NCBI GenBank assembly: GCA_031279305.1
Contig: JAITIS010000051.1
Coordinates: forward strand, 1 to 25,889
Length of the DNA stretch: 25,889 nucleotides
DNA from: Candidatus Margulisiibacteriota bacterium
Lineage (GTDB): Bacteria > Margulisbacteria > Termititenacia > Termititenacales > Termititenacaceae
Reading direction: 5' to 3'
Positions 23,840 to 25,889 of this stretch are shown in pieces. The notes under the pieces are model-generated. The model was given only the letters and a program-made list of their open reading frames with translations. It had not been told where the DNA came from and did no database searches. The position numbers and the translations under genes were made by a program. Positions within the stretch are counted from its first letter, which is position 1. The number at the start of each line of letters is the position of its first letter.

Positions 23840-25622
23840 AAAGGTTATAGGCCAGAAAGAGCAATTCAGAGGCGCCCAAGTAGCTGAGCTGGAAATTATG
23901 TCGGCATATTTAGGGTATATTCCTAGAATTATAGAAAATCCTAAAACCCCGGCGGAAGAACGTGAAAATATTAGCGGAAAGTTTTCACAGGCTGTCAAGC
24001 GCGGCATACATCTTACAGACAGCCTGATGGCGAGAGTTAATAAGGTTTGGGCTGGTCGTGTTATCTGGGTCGAATATTGTAAGGAAAAGAAGATCCACAA
24101 TACGGAAATTCTGGCGGCGAAATTGGGGTATATCCCTAGAGTAGTAGCCAATCCCAAAAATCAGGCGGAAGAGTGGGAAAGTATAATAGGGTCATTTATA
24201 AGCGAAGTTATTGCCGGCAAAATACATCTCTCCGCTAGTCAAAGGGCCAGAATTGATAAAGTTACAGCTAGTTATCCTCAATACCGCGAATACGTTAATG
24301 AGAATAAACTTTGTGCTCTTGAAAGTTTGGCGCTGGAATTAGGGTATATTCCCAGAATTATAGAAAACCCTAAAACTCCGGCGGAAGAGCGGGAAAATAT
24401 CGGCGGAAGACTTGCGCGGGATGTTAATCTCGGCGGCGTACATCTTACTGTCAACCAGAAACAAAGATTTGATAAAGTTATAAGTTCTTATCCTGAATTC
24501 CGTGTGTGGTGGGTGGACAGGCATATAGACATTCTCCGTGCTTACAAGGAAGCGGGATATACCCATAAGCCTAACGGAAGCGCCGACGAGAAACAAGAAT
24601 TCCTATATGTGGACAAGCAAAAGAACGAAGAAAAAATAAAAATCAGGAATCTTGCAAACTGGTGCCATAAATTTTTATTAGGCCGGCGCGATAGTAATTC
24701 CAAGAAAGTAAATTTTGTTGCGAGCGCCGGGCAAGAGGAAAGCTTTTTTGAATTATGGGATAATTTGTTAAACAATCCCTATGACTTCAGTAAATCCAAC
24801 CGATCCCGCCATCTCGACACCCGCTCCGCCACAATGGAACAGATAACTCCGCTGGCGCAGGAACCGCACGAAATAATTTATTATAAAGACTTTCTGAAAC
24901 AGGGCACGGTCATTTTAGAGGGCTATTTTCATACGGATAAAACCAATGAGTTTAATCCGAAGGGGTTTAATGCTCCTGATAATCTGCCGAAAAACCCCAA
25001 AACTTATTTTGACCAAAGCTTTACGCCGGAAGAAAATCAACAGGCGGTGGAATATGCTTTATATAAAGATATTCAGGATTTGTTGCGATCTATGCGGAGC
25101 AAAACCAATTTTGCCCTGCCGAAGCCCAATCGGCGCGGAACACCGCGGACTAGAGAAATTCATAATGAAAATACCGCGCTGCGCTCAATAGCGGACGCTC
25201 TGGATATTGTGCAGGACTATGCGGGCCGGATAAGTGATGCGGATTACAAATTATTGCAGAATGTCTATCTGGAAGCCGCTGCCGAACCGGCGAATATAGA
25301 AAAATGCCGCGAATTGGTAAACGTGCTGAAAGAATTACAGGCGCAGTATTTGGCGGATAAATTTGCGGCTTTTTGTCTGGTTTTAGAAAATAATTATAAG
25401 GCTATTGAAGAAATATTTGGCGAGATGATAAAAAACACCCAGACTACTTTTGAACAATACAATACTATTTCCGGCGTGCTTTCGCTGTTGGTGTTATTTT
25501 TGGACAATCCATCGCCGGAAGGAATAAGAGCTTTGAGTAGGGATTTTAATAATCATTCTGCCCAGATTAAAAAATACTGGCGGAAAATTATGGAACAGGT
25601 GGAGTTACTTGTTCATAATTAG
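23832..25622 (+). CDS. Repeat protein with helicase-associated-like N-terminal repeats, unknown function
   Basis: This 596-residue cytoplasmic-looking protein has no signal peptide or clear membrane helix. Three repeats of about 71-72 residues occupy roughly 18-84, 91-156 and 164-226, each starting LGYIPR (27, 98, 170). Each then has an acidic run, a helix of the G-(K/R/S)-(F/L)-x-x-(A/E)-V type, a (V/I)HL(T/S) turn and an xR(V/I/F)xKV helix; a degenerate fourth may span 230-290. The pattern resembles the helicase-associated (HA) domain, a small helical probable nucleic-acid-binding fold, but there is no helicase motor. The remainder (300-596) is helical and charged and is not recognised. The start at 23832 has no close ribosome site; M23 at 23898 is an alternative. 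It separates the M16 gene from dut, which are usually adjacent. Confidence 0.75.
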   Translation: MHTKVIGQKEQFRGAQVAELEIMSAYLGYIPRIIENPKTPAEERENISGKFSQAVKRGIHLTDSLMARVNKVWAGRVIWVEYCKEKKIHNTEILAAKLGYIPRVVANPKNQAEEWESIIGSFISEVIAGKIHLSASQRARIDKVTASYPQYREYVNENKLCALESLALELGYIPRIIENPKTPAEERENIGGRLARDVNLGGVHLTVNQKQRFDKVISSYPEFRVWWVDRHIDILRAYKEAGYTHKPNGSADEKQEFLYVDKQKNEEKIKIRNLANWCHKFLLGRRDSNSKKVNFVASAGQEESFFELWDNLLNNPYDFSKSNRSRHLDTRSATMEQITPLAQEPHEIIYYKDFLKQGTVILEGYFHTDKTNEFNPKGFNAPDNLPKNPKTYFDQSFTPEENQQAVEYALYKDIQDLLRSMRSKTNFALPKPNRRGTPRTREIHNENTALRSIADALDIVQDYAGRISDADYKLLQNVYLEAAAEPANIEKCRELVNVLKELQAQYLADKFAAFCLVLENNYKAIEEIFGEMIKNTQTTFEQYNTISGVLSLLVLFLDNPSPEGIRALSRDFNNHSAQIKKYWRKIMEQVELLVHN

Positions 25623-25638
25623 TTTCTAATACTATAAT
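25609..25638 (+). promoter_or_regulatory. Candidate dut promoter
   Basis: TTGTTC (25609-25614) and a perfect TATAAT (25633-25638) are 18 bases apart, overlapping the end of the upstream gene. The start near 25645 would leave a short leader with AGGGGG before the dut ATG. Confidence 0.45.
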
Positions 25639-25656
25639 TAAGCCAGTATTATTTTT
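25627..25656 (+). terminator. Weak AT-rich hairpin with U-tract after the repeat-protein gene
   Basis: TAATACT (25627-25633) pairs with AGTATTA (25645-25651) around an 11-base loop, then five T follow. The stem is AT-rich and overlaps the candidate dut -10 box, so a terminator role is uncertain. Confidence 0.3.
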
Positions 25657-25667
25657 AGGGGGCATTT

Positions 25668-25889
25668 ATGCAAATCCTCATCAAAAAACTGCCGAATACG
25701 GCTGACCTGCCCGCAATGCGATATATGACTGAGCACGCGGCGGGTATGGATATTTACGCCGCGGTGGCGGAGCCGGTGACGCTGGCTCCGGGCGAGACGC
25801 GGCTTATCCCGGCCGGGTTTCAAATGGCTCTGCCGTCCGGTTATGAGGCGCAGATCAGACCGCGTTCCGGCTTGGCGCTTAAAAAAAAT
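25668..25889 (+). CDS. dut: dUTP diphosphatase, N-terminal part (right-truncated)
   Basis: dUTPase hydrolyses dUTP to dUMP and pyrophosphate, keeping uracil out of DNA and supplying dTMP synthesis. The first 74 codons are present and the gene runs off the window. They contain the homotrimeric dUTPase motif I (HAAGMDIYAA, about residues 23-32), then TLAPGETRLIPAGFQMALP (about 38-56) and motif II RPRSGLA (about 65-71). AGGGGG lies a few bases before the ATG at 25668. The catalytic Asp of motif III and the Gly-rich C-terminal motif V lie outside the window. Confidence 0.95.
   Translation, partial: MQILIKKLPNTADLPAMRYMTEHAAGMDIYAAVAEPVTLAPGETRLIPAGFQMALPSGYEAQIRPRSGLALKKN

Overview
The window is a gene-dense bacterial chromosome segment. 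It suggests an uncultivated diderm: there is an LPS-export ATPase/permease pair (LptB, LptF/G type), a dTDP-sugar gene and a lipoprotein with a clean lipobox, and TGA is used as a stop. The housekeeping genes are moderately GC-rich, and the accessory genes are visibly AT-rich. No transposase, integrase, tRNA, rRNA or CRISPR array is visible. I cannot fix the phylum from this sequence alone.

Layout. Positions 1-6112 run rightward: the tail of an unrecognised protein, dTDP-glucose 4,6-dehydratase, a mannose-6-phosphate-isomerase-type cupin, an FtsK/SpoIIIE DNA translocase, homoserine dehydrogenase and IspD. Positions 6102-12625 run leftward as a compact translation/RNA operon in the order nusA-infB-rbfA-nrnA-truB-ribF. 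Its promoter is well defined, and a terminator-like hairpin sits in the nusA leader. Upstream of nusA, still reading leftward, 12707-15206 holds an AT-rich restriction-modification pair: an adenine-type DNA methyltransferase and a PD-(D/E)xK nuclease. It appears broken by about five single-base frameshifts, mostly at homopolymer runs.

From 15345 the genes read rightward: lptB, an LptF/LptG-family permease, rpsO, pnp, an M16 zinc peptidase and the start of dut. The familiar rpsO-pnp-M16-dut order is interrupted twice. One insertion is a small leftward gene plus a large beta-helix lipoprotein, between rpsO and pnp. The other is a 596-residue repeat protein, between the M16 peptidase and dut.

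Points for a second look: the decayed restriction-modification locus; the attenuator-like nusA leader; several genes with no Shine-Dalgarno sequence but a -10-like box 6-9 bases before the ATG (possible leaderless transcription); a perfect 26-bp palindrome upstream of nusA; a long hairpin in front of pnp; and a repeat protein whose first and third repeats are identical over 21 residues while the DNA differs only at synonymous sites.
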